Below the pieces are notes generated by a model, which was given only the letters and a program-made list of their open reading frames with translations, ran no database searches and had not been told where the DNA came from. From Epibacterium ulvae (GTDB lineage Bacteria > Pseudomonadota > Alphaproteobacteria > Rhodobacterales > Rhodobacteraceae), in NCBI RefSeq assembly GCF_018678075.1, contig NZ_JAHHIR010000071.1:1-64000 (forward strand): a stretch of DNA of 64,000 nt, written 5' to 3'. A program made the translations under genes and the position numbers. Of this stretch, positions 1-8,908 are shown piece by piece; the stretch's first letter is position 1; every line of letters starts with the position of its first letter.

Positions 1-58
1 GCTATCATGCTGGTTTCACAACTTGAATCCCCTCAACCGATTTGTGCGACAAAGCCCC
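1..58 (-). mobile_element. Probable insertion-sequence end (partial, at window edge)
   Basis: Read on the minus strand, positions 58 to 39 give GGGGCTTTGTCGCACAAATC, which resembles the terminal inverted repeat of IS5-family (IS427-like) elements that are common in Rhodobacterales. The following bases toward position 1 would be the leader in front of a transposase gene outside the window. Only one end is present, so neither the matching repeat nor a target duplication can be seen. Positions 59-239, between this and the histidine kinase stop, hold no gene I can support. The identification rests on remembered similarity of the repeat and is tentative. Confidence 0.3.
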
Positions 59-239
59 TTCAAACAGAGGGCGAACTCTACCCTTTGGCCCGGGTCTGTG
101 ATCCTGCTCTTCTCTCATTAGACAAGTTCGGCCTGAAGCGAACGAGCCGAGGTCGGTGTTCTCCCCTTATCTGCCAACTTGCGTAGCTGGTCACACAGGG
201 GGCACTAGGACACAGCGAAAAAGGACGATTTGGTGGTGG

Positions 240-2753
240 CTATTCCGCAGCGATTTGGTTGAGTTCCGCCATCAAGATGGCATCCGCTTCTTGCCAGACC
301 TCACCGAATTGATCGCAAGCAGGTGGGCGGTCTTCGGCTCCGACCTCGATGTCCTGCAAACACTTCCTGAGGCTCGCAAGGCCAAGAACGGCTGCCGATC
401 CGGCAAGGCGATGTGATTCCGCGCGCAAATCGCGCGAGATCCCGGTTCCTTTGGCCAATTCGCCCGCAAATGTTGCGATTTCATCTAGGAACCGCATCAG
501 GAATTCATTTGCCTTCTCAGGTCCCAAGGCCTCGAAGAATTGGGCGATATCGGATCCGTTCTCTTCGTCCTCACCATCGGCTTCGTGGCGCAGGGCGCGT
601 CGACCGATGACTTCGATCAGCTGGCGTTTGTTCACCGGTTTGGTCAGGATTTCTGCGAACCCCGCAGCCAAGACCCGTTTATGATCCTCGGCCGCCGCAT
701 GGGCAGTGAGCGCGACGATATCGGTATGTGGCGCCAGTTTTCGGGCGCGAATACGGCGGATGGCTTCGATGCCGTCCACTTCGGGCATGCTGATATCCAT
801 CAACACGAGGTCGAAGTGGTTCTTGGCCACCAAGGCAACAGCCTCGGCCCCGCCCGCAGCAGCGATAACGTTGTGGCCCATCAATTCCAGCATTTTCAGC
901 AGAAGCTCGCGGTTCACGTCATTGTCTTCGACGATCAACAAACGGGCTGAGCGGCGGTCGACCTCGGACCGGCTCATGACGCCGGGCGCTGTATTGTCGA
1001 CAACGGGAAGTGGTGCGTGGATGTAGAAGGTACTGCCCTCGCCCAGCACGCTTTCGCAGGTGATTTCACCGCCCATGCTGGCGACCATACGGCTGGTGAT
1101 TGCTAGGCCAAGCCCGGTGCCTTCGCTCATCCGGCCATAGCTGGAATCCAAGGTTACAAAATCCTCGAAAATGCGTTCCAGATGTTCAGGTGCGATTCCT
1201 TTGCCGGTGTCGGCCACTTGGAAGTCAACAATGTCGCTGTTCTCCCGGCGGCTGATTTCCACCATCACGGCTCCGTTGCGGGTGAATTTCAACGCGTTGC
1301 CCACAAGGTTCAGCAATGTCTGTTGCACTGCGCGTGGGCTGCCATCGACGAAACGAGATCCACCGAGATTGCAATAGACTGAAAGGTCATTGCCGGTGGA
1401 TTGCGCGGTCGCTTGCTGGCTTGCAACCAGTCCTTCGACCAAATCCACCAAGTCAAAATGGGTGGTTTCTTCTGGTAGGGCGTCCGCTTCGAGGCGGGAC
1501 AGTTCCAGAACGTCGTTGACGTGTTGCAGCAACAATTCACCCGACACCCGCATGGCGCGTAGGTATTTGCGTTGTGTCTCGGTGGGTTGTTCGCTTTCCA
1601 TAATTTCGATCGCGCCGAGCACGCCGGTCAGCGGCGTGCGCATCTCGTGGCTCATGACGGTCAGCAGATTGGCTTTGGCCCGTTCGCCTGCCAGCGCGTC
1701 ATCGCGAGCGGCGCGCAGTTCGGCCTCGGCCTCATAACGGTCAGAGATGTCGCGCAGAAAACTGACAAAGACCGTGTCATCGCCAGAAGCGGTCGGCGTG
1801 ATGGAGAGTTCAACCGGGAAAACCTCACCCGATTTGCGCATGGCTTCCAGCTCGATCCGGCCTTTGCCGGCTACTGTTGAAATCCCTGTCTTAAGGAAGC
1901 GTGCGAGCCCGCGTTTGTGCGCCTCTCGGTGGTGGGTTGGGACAATCAACTGGGCCATGTCAGACCCCAAAGCTTCCTCGCGGGAATAGCCAAATACGGT
2001 TTCTGCCGCACCGTTGTATTCGATCAACTGTCCGTCGCTGTTGACCACCAGGATCGCATCCAGGGAAGAGGCCACCATGGCCTGCATCCGGGCGGCGGTG
2101 CGCACACTGTTCGCCGCCATCGACCGCACGCGGCGATAGAGGACCGCCAGCAACAATGCGGTCAGACCCAGCGCCGTGACCAACACAAAGACAACTGCCG
2201 CCAGCTGGGACAGCAATCGGTGGAGGTCGAGGCGTTTGGCCTCATTCTGAGCGGCGTAAACCGAAAGGCCTGCGATGGCCAGCGCGCGCATATCGGCGCG
2301 GTTTTCTACCACCTGCTTTTTGAAGACCTCCATATTGGCCATGAATTGGCCGTCGGGCGCATCCACAAAGGACGCCAGCTCATCCAATCGGTCCTGAACA
2401 TGCAGCAGATGTCGGTTGGCTTCGACATCATTGCGCAGAGGCGCAAAGACCGAGCTTTCGCGCACGGTAGTAATGCGGCTGTAGAACACGTCAAATGCGC
2501 GGCGTAGCGCGCGCAGGTCAGCCTCACTCTCAACCGCGAGGGCGCGGTTTTCGACCCTAAGGTATTCGACCTCAATCTGGGTGAGGTTCCATTGCAGATT
2601 GTCCGTCTGGGCGGTTGAGAGCCCCTCGAGACGCTGCAAGATTTTGCTGCCGAGCCAAATCGACTCGCCAGACAGCAAGAGCAGAATGATAAATCCGAAA
2701 CCAGCGATGGCGCGACGGAAGCGTCGCAGTTTCCGCTCTTGCTTTTCATTCAT
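240..2753 (-). CDS. Membrane hybrid sensor histidine kinase with PAS, receiver and Hpt domains
   Basis: An 837-residue hybrid kinase that would sense a signal at the inner membrane and relay phosphate internally. Domains: TM1 at about 15-36, a periplasmic helical segment at 37-180, TM2 at about 184-206, PAS at about 225-340, HisKA with His369 in SHEMRTP, and HATPase with an N box (NLVGNALKFT) and G boxes (DTGKGI, GTGLGLA) at about 470-585. A receiver domain follows at about 603-720 with phospho-acceptor Asp653 (LMDISMP), then an Hpt domain with His781 (ESHRLAGSA). It starts 15 nt after the stop of the upstream SUOX-fold gene and is almost certainly co-transcribed with it. The LuxR-type regulator divergent from that pair is the likely output, accepting phosphate from the Hpt histidine; this link is inferred from position. 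The signal sensed is unknown. Confidence 0.93.
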   Translation of the reverse strand: MNEKQERKLRRFRRAIAGFGFIILLLLSGESIWLGSKILQRLEGLSTAQTDNLQWNLTQIEVEYLRVENRALAVESEADLRALRRAFDVFYSRITTVRESSVFAPLRNDVEANRHLLHVQDRLDELASFVDAPDGQFMANMEVFKKQVVENRADMRALAIAGLSVYAAQNEAKRLDLHRLLSQLAAVVFVLVTALGLTALLLAVLYRRVRSMAANSVRTAARMQAMVASSLDAILVVNSDGQLIEYNGAAETVFGYSREEALGSDMAQLIVPTHHREAHKRGLARFLKTGISTVAGKGRIELEAMRKSGEVFPVELSITPTASGDDTVFVSFLRDISDRYEAEAELRAARDDALAGERAKANLLTVMSHEMRTPLTGVLGAIEIMESEQPTETQRKYLRAMRVSGELLLQHVNDVLELSRLEADALPEETTHFDLVDLVEGLVASQQATAQSTGNDLSVYCNLGGSRFVDGSPRAVQQTLLNLVGNALKFTRNGAVMVEISRRENSDIVDFQVADTGKGIAPEHLERIFEDFVTLDSSYGRMSEGTGLGLAITSRMVASMGGEITCESVLGEGSTFYIHAPLPVVDNTAPGVMSRSEVDRRSARLLIVEDNDVNRELLLKMLELMGHNVIAAAGGAEAVALVAKNHFDLVLMDISMPEVDGIEAIRRIRARKLAPHTDIVALTAHAAAEDHKRVLAAGFAEILTKPVNKRQLIEVIGRRALRHEADGEDEENGSDIAQFFEALGPEKANEFLMRFLDEIATFAGELAKGTGISRDLRAESHRLAGSAAVLGLASLRKCLQDIEVGAEDRPPACDQFGEVWQEADAILMAELNQIAAE

Positions 2754-2768
2754 GATCGTTACCCGAAA

Positions 2769-3266
2769 TTATTGATTGATGACCAGTTTTTCCAACTGCC
2801 AAATGCTGCGGGAATAGACCGCTTCGGTGCGATAGGCGGGATCGCTGTCGTAAGGATAGACCACCCACAGCGGACCTTTGTCGCGGATGCTCATCTCGTC
2901 GCCATTGCGTTCAAAGGCGATGATCGGCCCGTTTGCCACGGCATCCGACACCGGGATTTGGACGGAATAGGCGTTGATGGCAACAGCCTCAATCTCACCG
3001 CCGTCCACACCCAGCGCCGCCACGATGGAGGCCAGGGTCACGCCGGTGAAGGTTTGCTCACCTTCGGTCCAGATCGTCTCGGTCTCGAAGGAGGCGGTCT
3101 GCATGGAGCGCAGATCCTCAAGTGAGTAGCTTTCGCTGCTGGTGACGTCCCCATTGGCGGCGACATGTTCAACTGTAAGAATAGTCTCCCCAGCGGCCAG
3201 CGCTGCGGTGCTCAGTGCAAATACGGTTAGAAGCGTTGTTGTAACCGTCTTGATTATACCCTTCAT
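2769..3266 (-). CDS. Secreted SUOX-fold (molybdopterin-oxidoreductase-like) protein without cysteines
   Basis: A 165-residue protein with an N-terminal signal peptide (about residues 1-24, cleavage after ALA). The remainder resembles the oxidoreductase molybdopterin-binding (sulfite oxidase) fold of the COG3915 type, ending in SRSIWQLEKLVI. The start at 3266 is chosen because an AAGGAG ribosome site lies 9 nt upstream and the signal peptide begins there; a longer open frame adds 50 residues without signal features. The protein contains no cysteine at all, so it lacks the thiolate that ligates molybdenum in true sulfite-oxidase domains. It precedes the hybrid kinase by 15 nt. I infer a periplasmic partner or ligand-sensing role for the kinase rather than catalysis. 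Confidence 0.82.
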   Translation of the reverse strand: MKGIIKTVTTTLLTVFALSTAALAAGETILTVEHVAANGDVTSSESYSLEDLRSMQTASFETETIWTEGEQTFTGVTLASIVAALGVDGGEIEAVAINAYSVQIPVSDAVANGPIIAFERNGDEMSIRDKGPLWVVYPYDSDPAYRTEAVYSRSIWQLEKLVINQ

Positions 3267-3476
3267 CAAAATACTCCTTCTCAGACAAAATCCATGAGTT
3301 GACCGAACTATCGCATAGGAAAACCCATACTGCATTGGCCCGTCAGGATACCGGAGTAGTCTTTCGTATATAACTTTCCATCTTCTGAATAAGAGACCTG
3401 ACCAGAGTTGTTTCACCGTAAAAAGACAATTGAATCTAATCTAAAGTGCATAAATTTGAATATTTTGGAGGGCATG

Positions 3477-4193
3477 ATGGATCAGCACGCAGTACAAGCA
3501 TGGGATGAAGTTCAGGATTTAGAAACCAATTCAGCTTTATGCTTGGATACCCGGACAATGAGTAAGGTGTCGCCAGTTATGCGAATTTTGATTGCTGATG
3601 ATCACGACATGGTGCGTGAGACGATTTCTGCCTACCTCTCATCCGAGGGTGGTGCGGATGTCACAACCGCGATCGATTTGCAGTCCGCCTTGCAAGAGGT
3701 GGAGACCAGCGGTCCGTTTGATCTGGTGCTCTTGGACTATAACATGCCCGGCATGATGGGGCTGGATGGCCTGACCCGCACATTGGCCGCCAATGGTGGC
3801 AAAGGGGTGGGCATTCTGTCAGGCACCGCCCCTGCCCGCACCGCGCAGGACGCGTTGGCGGCGGGTGCGATTGGGTTCATTCCTAAAACGATGGGTGCCA
3901 AGTCGCTGTTGAACGCGGTGCGGTTCATGAGCGCGGGTGAAATTTATATGCCGGTGGAGCTGATGCGCGAACAGGCCGCGGCCGAGACGCATCCATTGGC
4001 GCAAAAGCTCAGCCCGCGTGAGTTGGAAGTCCTCGGCGGGCTCAGCCGGGGTCTGTCGAACAAGGAAATCGCCCGCGAGCTGGACCTGCAGGAAGTGACG
4101 ATCAAACTGCACGTGCGCACCCTGTGTCGCAAGCTGAAGGCCAAGAACCGCACTCAGGCGGCCCTGATTGCCAAGGAAGCCGGGCTGTTCTGA
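3477..4193 (+). CDS. NarL/LuxR-family response regulator
   Basis: A 238-residue response regulator. A receiver domain starts around residue 36 (acidic pocket ADDHD, phospho-acceptor Asp87 in LLDYNMP). A LuxR-type helix-turn-helix lies at about 170-235 (LSPRELEVLGGLSRGLSNKEIARELDL, then VKLHVRTLCRKL; quoted in parts). The start at 3477 has GGAGG five nucleotides upstream; an adjacent ATG at 3474 and an in-frame ATG at 3558 are alternatives. It is divergent from the SUOX-fold/hybrid-kinase pair, with about 210 nt between start codons, and is the natural DNA-binding output of that phosphorelay. Target genes cannot be read from the sequence. Confidence 0.92.
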   Translation: MDQHAVQAWDEVQDLETNSALCLDTRTMSKVSPVMRILIADDHDMVRETISAYLSSEGGADVTTAIDLQSALQEVETSGPFDLVLLDYNMPGMMGLDGLTRTLAANGGKGVGILSGTAPARTAQDALAAGAIGFIPKTMGAKSLLNAVRFMSAGEIYMPVELMREQAAAETHPLAQKLSPRELEVLGGLSRGLSNKEIARELDLQEVTIKLHVRTLCRKLKAKNRTQAALIAKEAGLF

Positions 4194-4317
4194 TCACCTT
4201 CCTAAGGCGTTAGCGGCACGTTCAAAGGGGGATCAACGGTCCACCCGAAAGCTCTGAAAACGCGAGATCGGGAAATTACGTGGTGACAGGAGATGCGGCT
4301 GGGCTTATGTTCCCGTT

Positions 4318-4647
4318 ATGTCCAGCCCTATTACATCTATCCGCAATCTTGGCCCCGCGTTTGAAGAAGCCTGCCATAAGGTGGGAATTCTGACGGCCGA
4401 AGAGCTGCGCGAAATTGGGGCGGATGCGGCCTATGCTATGATGCTGCGCGCGGGCACCAAACCCCATTTCATTGGCTATTATGTTCTTGTGATGGGGCTG
4501 CAGGGACGTCCCTGGAACGACTGCAAGGGCGAAGAGAAGAAAGCCCTGCGGGTAAAGTTTGACGCGATCAAGGCCGAAGCCTTTGACAAGGGGCTGTCCG
4601 AATTTGAACGGATCCTGGATACCATCGGCGTGATCGAGAAGCGTTAG
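4318..4647 (+). CDS. TfoX/Sxy C-terminal domain protein
   Basis: A 109-residue protein made only of the TfoX C-terminal domain. It opens with SSPITSIRNLGPAFEEAC and carries the GILTAEELREIGADAAY helix-hairpin-helix-like segment typical of the family. Proteobacterial TfoX/Sxy proteins with both halves promote competence gene expression; stand-alone C-terminal versions have no settled function. The gene stands alone between the response regulator and ndk, ending at a hairpin shared with ndk, which points the opposite way. Confidence 0.8.
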   Translation: MSSPITSIRNLGPAFEEACHKVGILTAEELREIGADAAYAMMLRAGTKPHFIGYYVLVMGLQGRPWNDCKGEEKKALRVKFDAIKAEAFDKGLSEFERILDTIGVIEKR

Positions 4648-4651
4648 ACAC

Positions 4652-4687
4652 AAAAAAGCCGCCCTGACTGAACAGAGCGGCCCTTTA
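4652..4687. terminator. Bidirectional Rho-independent terminator between TfoX-C gene and ndk
   Basis: A GCCGC stem at 4658-4662 pairs with GCGGC at 4677-4681, flanked by an A-run on the left and TTT on the right. On the minus strand the stem is followed by TTTTTT, so the better signal is for ndk. The position between two convergent stops fits a shared terminator. Confidence 0.7.
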
Positions 4688-4709
4688 AAATCAGTGCAGT
4701 CCCAGCGGC

Positions 4710-5132
4710 TTAGCCGACCAGTTCAAGACCTGCAAAGAAGTATGCGATCTCAACCGCTGCGGTTTCCGGTGCGTCGGAACCGTGTACGGAGTTTTCGCCG
4801 ATGGATTCTGCGAATTCTGCGCGGATGGTGCCTGCGTCTGCTTCGGCAGGGTTGGTGGCGCCCATGACTTCGCGGTTTTTCGCGATGGCGTTTTCGCCTT
4901 CCAGAACCTGAACGATGACCGGCTCGGAGCACATGAAATCACACAGTTCGCCGTAGAAAGGACGCTCGGCGTGGACTTCGTAGAATTTGCCCGCTTGTGC
5001 CTTGGTCATGTGGATACGCTTTTGCGCAACGATACGCAGACCAGCTTCTTCGAACTTGGCGTTGATTTTGCCGGTCAGGTTGCGGCGGGTTGCATCGGGC
5101 TTGATGATCGAGAAGGTGCGTTCCAGTGCCAT
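4710..5132 (-). CDS. ndk: Nucleoside diphosphate kinase
   Basis: A 140-residue protein, the usual length for bacterial Ndk, which transfers the gamma phosphate from ATP to nucleoside diphosphates through a phosphohistidine. Visible family features are [15 protein letters not shown] at the N-terminus and the active-site His in [12 protein letters not shown] near residue 117. The start at 5132 has AGGAG upstream at good spacing; the open frame extends further upstream but without family sequence. It is convergent with the TfoX-C gene and divergent from the ABC-F gene. Confidence 0.97.
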   Translation of the reverse strand: MALERTFSIIKPDATRRNLTGKINAKFEEAGLRIVAQKRIHMTKAQAGKFYEVHAERPFYGELCDFMCSEPVIVQVLEGENAIAKNREVMGATNPAEADAGTIRAEFAESIGENSVHGSDAPETAAVEIAYFFAGLELVG

Positions 5133-5324
5133 TGTGGCTCTCCTTGACTGTCGGGTGAGGCCATCCCCCACACCGTAAAACTTTGCGCGCCGGGTAACAT
5201 GCCTGTGCTGTCTTGGGAAGAGGATTGTGTGCGCCTTGTGCGGGAAGTCGCAAGCCGGATGCAATTTGCACAGAATGGCGTGCATACAATTGACAGTTCC
5301 ACCTGCCTGCGCCACACCGCAAAC

Positions 5325-7181
5325 ATGTTAAAGATCCAAGATATCACCTTCTCCATCGACGGGCGCACTTTGATTGAAGGCGCAACGGCGAATATTCCAA
5401 CCGGCCACAAAGTGGGCGTTGTCGGCCGCAATGGCACCGGCAAATCCACCCTGTTTAAACTGATCCGGGGGGAGCTGTCGTTGGAAGGCGGCGAGATCGA
5501 ATTGCCCAACCGGGCAAAGATCGGCGGCGTCGCACAAGAGGTGCCCTCAAACGAGGTGTCGCTGATCAACACGGTTTTGGCCGCCGACAAAGAACGCGCG
5601 GCTTTGCTGGCCGAAGAGACCGAGGATCCGGACCGGATTGCGGAAATCCAGACACGGCTTGCCGATATTGACGCCTGGTCTGCCGAGGGGCGCGCTGCAT
5701 CGATCCTCAAAGGGTTGGGGTTTGACGACGCGGAGCAAAAACGCCCCTGTTCGGACTTCTCCGGTGGTTGGCGGATGCGGGTGGCGTTGGCGGCGGTGCT
5801 GTTTGCCGAGCCGGATCTGCTGCTGCTCGATGAACCGACCAACTATCTCGATTTGGAAGGCGCGCTGTGGCTTGAGGCTTACCTCGCGAAATACCCCCAT
5901 ACGGTGCTGATCGTCAGCCACGACCGCGGTCTGTTGAACCGCTCGGTGAATGCGATCCTGCATCTGGAAGACAAGAAGCTGACGCTCTATCAGGGCTCAT
6001 ACGATACATTTGCCGAAACCCGTGCGGCGCGCATTGCGGTGGCCCAATCCGAGTCCAAAAAGCAGGAAGCGCGACGCGCCCACCTGCAGAAATTTGTCGA
6101 CCGGTTCCAGGCCAAGGCGTCCAAAGCCAAACAAGCCCAGGCACGGGTCAAGATGATCGCCAAGATGACGCCGATCAGCACCCCACAAGAAGCCGCGATG
6201 CGGGCGTTTTCCTTCCCCGAACCCGAAGAGCTGTCGCCGCCTATCATCAATATGGAAGGCGGTATTACCGGATATGGGGACACCGAAGTCCTGCGCAAAA
6301 TGGACCTGCGTATCGACCAGGACGACCGGATCGCGCTGTTGGGTAAAAACGGTCAGGGTAAATCGACACTGTCGAAGCTTTTGGCGGATCGCCTGCCGCT
6401 GATGGCCGGAAAGATGACCAAATCCAACAAGCTGCGGGTTGGGTTCTTTGCCCAGCACCAGGTGGACGAGCTGTATGTGGACGAAACACCGGTGGAACAC
6501 CTGCGCCGTCTGCGCCCCTCGGAAGGGCCTGCGAGATGGCGCACTCGTTTGGCCGGTTTTGGTCTGGGCGCGGAACAGGCCGAGGTTGTTGTTGGGCGGC
6601 TGTCCGGTGGGCAAAAGGCGCGGCTGTCGCTGTTGCTGGCCACTTTGGATGCGCCCCATATGCTGATCCTCGATGAGCCGACAAACCACTTGGACATCGA
6701 AAGCCGCGAGGCGCTGGTCGAGGCGCTGACCGCCTATTCCGGTGCGGTCATTCTGGTCAGCCACGACATGCATTTGTTGTCGCTGGTCGCGGACCGTCTG
6801 TGGCTGGTGTCGGATGGCACGGTAAAACCCTATGATGGCGATCTGGACAGCTATCGTGAATTTTTGCTGACGCAGAACAAGTCGGGGTCCAAGGCCGCTT
6901 CGTCCAAACCGGCCAAGCCGAAACCCAAACGCCCCAGCCGCGATGCTATGTTGACCCTGCGCGCCGAAGTGCGCAAATGTGAAGAACGTGTCGAAAAGCT
7001 GACGGCGATGCAAGATAAGCTGGACGCGAAACTGGCGGATCCTTCGATCTATGAGCCGGAACGTGCGGATGATCTGGGTGTCTGGCAGAAGAAACACGGC
7101 GAATGTATCGACGCGCTGGACCGGGCTGAGGCCATGTGGGAAAAAGCGCAGGAAAAACTGGAACGCGCGGAGGCGTTATGA
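5325..7181 (+). CDS. ABC-F family ATPase (YheS-like)
   Basis: A 618-residue soluble protein with two ABC ATPase domains and no membrane segments, as in ABC-F translation factors that act at the ribosomal E site. Domain 1 has Walker [10 protein letters not shown], signature FSGGWRMR and Walker [12 protein letters not shown]. Domain 2 has [19 protein letters not shown] and [12 protein letters not shown] lysine-rich linker and a predicted coiled coil follow at about 520-618. The FSGGWRMR signature and C-terminal extension point to the YheS group. The start at MLKIQDI is chosen because homology begins there; the ribosome site is weak. marC follows with a 4-nt ATGA overlap. A second ABC-F (Uup type) lies at 39.2-41.0 kb. 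Confidence 0.93.
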   Translation: MLKIQDITFSIDGRTLIEGATANIPTGHKVGVVGRNGTGKSTLFKLIRGELSLEGGEIELPNRAKIGGVAQEVPSNEVSLINTVLAADKERAALLAEETEDPDRIAEIQTRLADIDAWSAEGRAASILKGLGFDDAEQKRPCSDFSGGWRMRVALAAVLFAEPDLLLLDEPTNYLDLEGALWLEAYLAKYPHTVLIVSHDRGLLNRSVNAILHLEDKKLTLYQGSYDTFAETRAARIAVAQSESKKQEARRAHLQKFVDRFQAKASKAKQAQARVKMIAKMTPISTPQEAAMRAFSFPEPEELSPPIINMEGGITGYGDTEVLRKMDLRIDQDDRIALLGKNGQGKSTLSKLLADRLPLMAGKMTKSNKLRVGFFAQHQVDELYVDETPVEHLRRLRPSEGPARWRTRLAGFGLGAEQAEVVVGRLSGGQKARLSLLLATLDAPHMLILDEPTNHLDIESREALVEALTAYSGAVILVSHDMHLLSLVADRLWLVSDGTVKPYDGDLDSYREFLLTQNKSGSKAASSKPAKPKPKRPSRDAMLTLRAEVRKCEERVEKLTAMQDKLDAKLADPSIYEPERADDLGVWQKKHGECIDALDRAEAMWEKAQEKLERAEAL

Positions 7182-7810
7182 TCGAAAGCGGATTTCTGAT
7201 TACATCTTTTGTATCGTTATTCGTGATTATCGACCCGATTGGGCTTGCTCCGATTTTCATTGCCCTAACCCAGGGTTTGGATGCCCGGCGGCGGCGCAAA
7301 ATTGCGGTGCGGGCCATTCTGGTGGCCAGTGGCATTCTGGCGCTCTTTGCGGTTCTGGGCGAAGCGGTGTTGGAATTTGTCGGCATCTCTATGTCGGCCT
7401 TTCGGGTTGCCGGTGGCATTTTGCTGTTTCTGACCGCGCTGGACATGTTGTTTGAACGGCGCACCAAGCGGCGCGAAAACACCAGCCAGCCCGATGAAGA
7501 AGACGATTTCGACGACCCTTCGGTCTTTCCGCTGGCGATCCCGCTGATTGCGGGTCCCGGATCGATTGCGACCATGATCCTATTGACCGGGGAACATCCG
7601 GGCGCGTTGGGGTTTGTGTCTGTTATGGGCGTTGCGGCCTCTGTCCTATTGATCTTGTTTGCCTTTTTCCTGTCAGCGGGCCTGTTGGGACGCGCCTTGG
7701 GCAAGACCGGCATCACCGTGGTGACCCGCCTACTCGGCATGTTGCTGGCGGCATTGGCGGTGCAATTTGTGTTGGATGGTTTGCGCGACTTTGGCTTTGT
7801 GGGATCGTAA
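7178..7810 (+). CDS. MarC family integral membrane protein
   Basis: A 210-residue inner-membrane protein with six predicted membrane segments and the MarC signatures DPIGLAPIF near the N-terminus and PLAIPLIAGPGSIATMI in the middle. The two halves are joined by a charged cytoplasmic loop (RRTKRRENTSQPDEEDDFDD). Despite the name, MarC proteins are not shown to confer drug resistance and their substrate is uncertain. The start overlaps the stop of the ABC-F gene by four bases, so the two are translationally coupled; that link is positional, not functional evidence. Confidence 0.92.
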   Translation: MIESGFLITSFVSLFVIIDPIGLAPIFIALTQGLDARRRRKIAVRAILVASGILALFAVLGEAVLEFVGISMSAFRVAGGILLFLTALDMLFERRTKRRENTSQPDEEDDFDDPSVFPLAIPLIAGPGSIATMILLTGEHPGALGFVSVMGVAASVLLILFAFFLSAGLLGRALGKTGITVVTRLLGMLLAALAVQFVLDGLRDFGFVGS

Positions 7811-7851
7811 TTGGCCCCGCGCCTTCCTATCTTAAACGACAGGAGGACCCG

Positions 7852-8433
7852 ATGCCGTCGTTTGAAATTGCCCATGTGATCTATCTTGTCATCCTGCTGC
7901 TGGCCGTTGTGTCGTGGTTTGTCGCGCAAAATCGGCAGCCCCTGAACAAGACGCTGCAACAGGTTGTAATCTGGGTGTTTATCTTCATGGGCGCGGTGGC
8001 GGGTTATGGTCTGTGGGATGACATCCGTGGCGATCTGGTCCCGCAGCAAAGCCTGCATGCCGATGGGCACAGCATCACCGTGCCACGGGCGCGGGATGGG
8101 CATTACTACCTAACGGTTGAGATCGACGGCACGCCGGTGCAGTTTCTGGTCGATACCGGTGCGTCACAGGTCGTGCTGTCGATAAAGGACGCAGCCCGGA
8201 TTGGGTTTGAGCCGGATGAGCTGGCTTTTCTCGGGCGCGCCATGACCGCCAATGGCGAGGTGCGCACAGCGATGGTGGAATTGGATGACGTCGATCTGGG
8301 CGGATTTCGCGACACCCAGGTGCGGGCCTGGGTCAATGAGGCCGAGCTGGAGAATTCCCTGTTGGGGATGAGCTATCTGCAGCGGTGGTCCAGCATCGAA
8401 ATTCGCGACAATGCGCTGGTGCTGACGCGGTAA
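7852..8433 (+). CDS. Membrane-anchored retropepsin-like aspartic protease
   Basis: A 193-residue protein with two N-terminal membrane segments (about 5-25 and 40-58) followed by a periplasmic single-domain retropepsin fold. The catalytic motif is VDTGAS at about residue 101, and a later hydrophobic-Gly motif (NSLLGMSYL) matches the TIGR02281 clan-AA family. Retropepsins work as homodimers, each monomer giving one Asp. A strong AGGAGG site lies just upstream of the ATG. It follows marC by 41 nt, probably in one transcript. The substrate is not known. Confidence 0.9.
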   Translation: MPSFEIAHVIYLVILLLAVVSWFVAQNRQPLNKTLQQVVIWVFIFMGAVAGYGLWDDIRGDLVPQQSLHADGHSITVPRARDGHYYLTVEIDGTPVQFLVDTGASQVVLSIKDAARIGFEPDELAFLGRAMTANGEVRTAMVELDDVDLGGFRDTQVRAWVNEAELENSLLGMSYLQRWSSIEIRDNALVLTR

Positions 8434-8445
8434 GTCTCCGCGCGA

Positions 8446-8904
8446 TCAGGCCTCGGCCTTCTTCTCCCAACGACCGCTTTCTTCGGACCAATATTGCGCG
8501 CTACAGCCCTCATTCGTAAGTGTTTTCCATTGAATGCGGGCGCGTTGCACGGCTTCGGGGTCTGTGCCGTCAAACAGGATGCAGACCCGCTCCAACGTGT
8601 TGACCTCATCTGCGCTGATGTCGGCGCCGTGCACAGCCATCACGCAGACCGGATCATTGGCAGCCGCAGCCGATGTTGTCAAAAGGATCGGTTGCAAAGC
8701 ATCATGGGGGCCGCCCGCCAGACCGTGCGCCAGAAAGCTGTCGTCCGCTCCCTGCCACAGGCGATCATCGAGCCACGCCATGCGGTCGGGCTCTGCCCCC
8801 CGCACGGCAATACGCCAGCCTGCCCCGCGGGCCTTGTCCAGAAGAACCGGCAAGGTCTGTTCCAGCGGGCGGCGGGTCAGATGATAGAAATAGGCGGCCC
8901 CCAT
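8446..8904 (-). CDS. holC: DNA polymerase III chi subunit
   Basis: A 152-residue HolC-type protein. Chi links the clamp loader to single-stranded-DNA-binding protein during replication. The N-terminus (GAAYFYHLTRRPLEQTLPVLL) and the DRMAWLDDRLWQ and DSFLAHG segments are typical for alphaproteobacterial HolC. The start lies 4 nt after the pepA stop, with a GAGG site inside the pepA end, so the gene is the second in a pepA-holC operon, a common arrangement. It is convergent with the retropepsin gene, only 12 nt between stops. Confidence 0.93.
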   Translation of the reverse strand: MGAAYFYHLTRRPLEQTLPVLLDKARGAGWRIAVRGAEPDRMAWLDDRLWQGADDSFLAHGLAGGPHDALQPILLTTSAAAANDPVCVMAVHGADISADEVNTLERVCILFDGTDPEAVQRARIQWKTLTNEGCSAQYWSEESGRWEKKAEA

Positions 8905-8908
8905 TTTA

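Noticed and set aside
156-416. 86-codon open frame overlapping the 3-prime end of the hybrid kinase
   Set aside because: It overlaps the conserved Hpt-domain coding region on the opposite strand and shows no family features.
5997-7097. 366-codon open frame antisense to the ABC-F gene
   Set aside because: The double ABC motifs on the plus strand explain the region fully.
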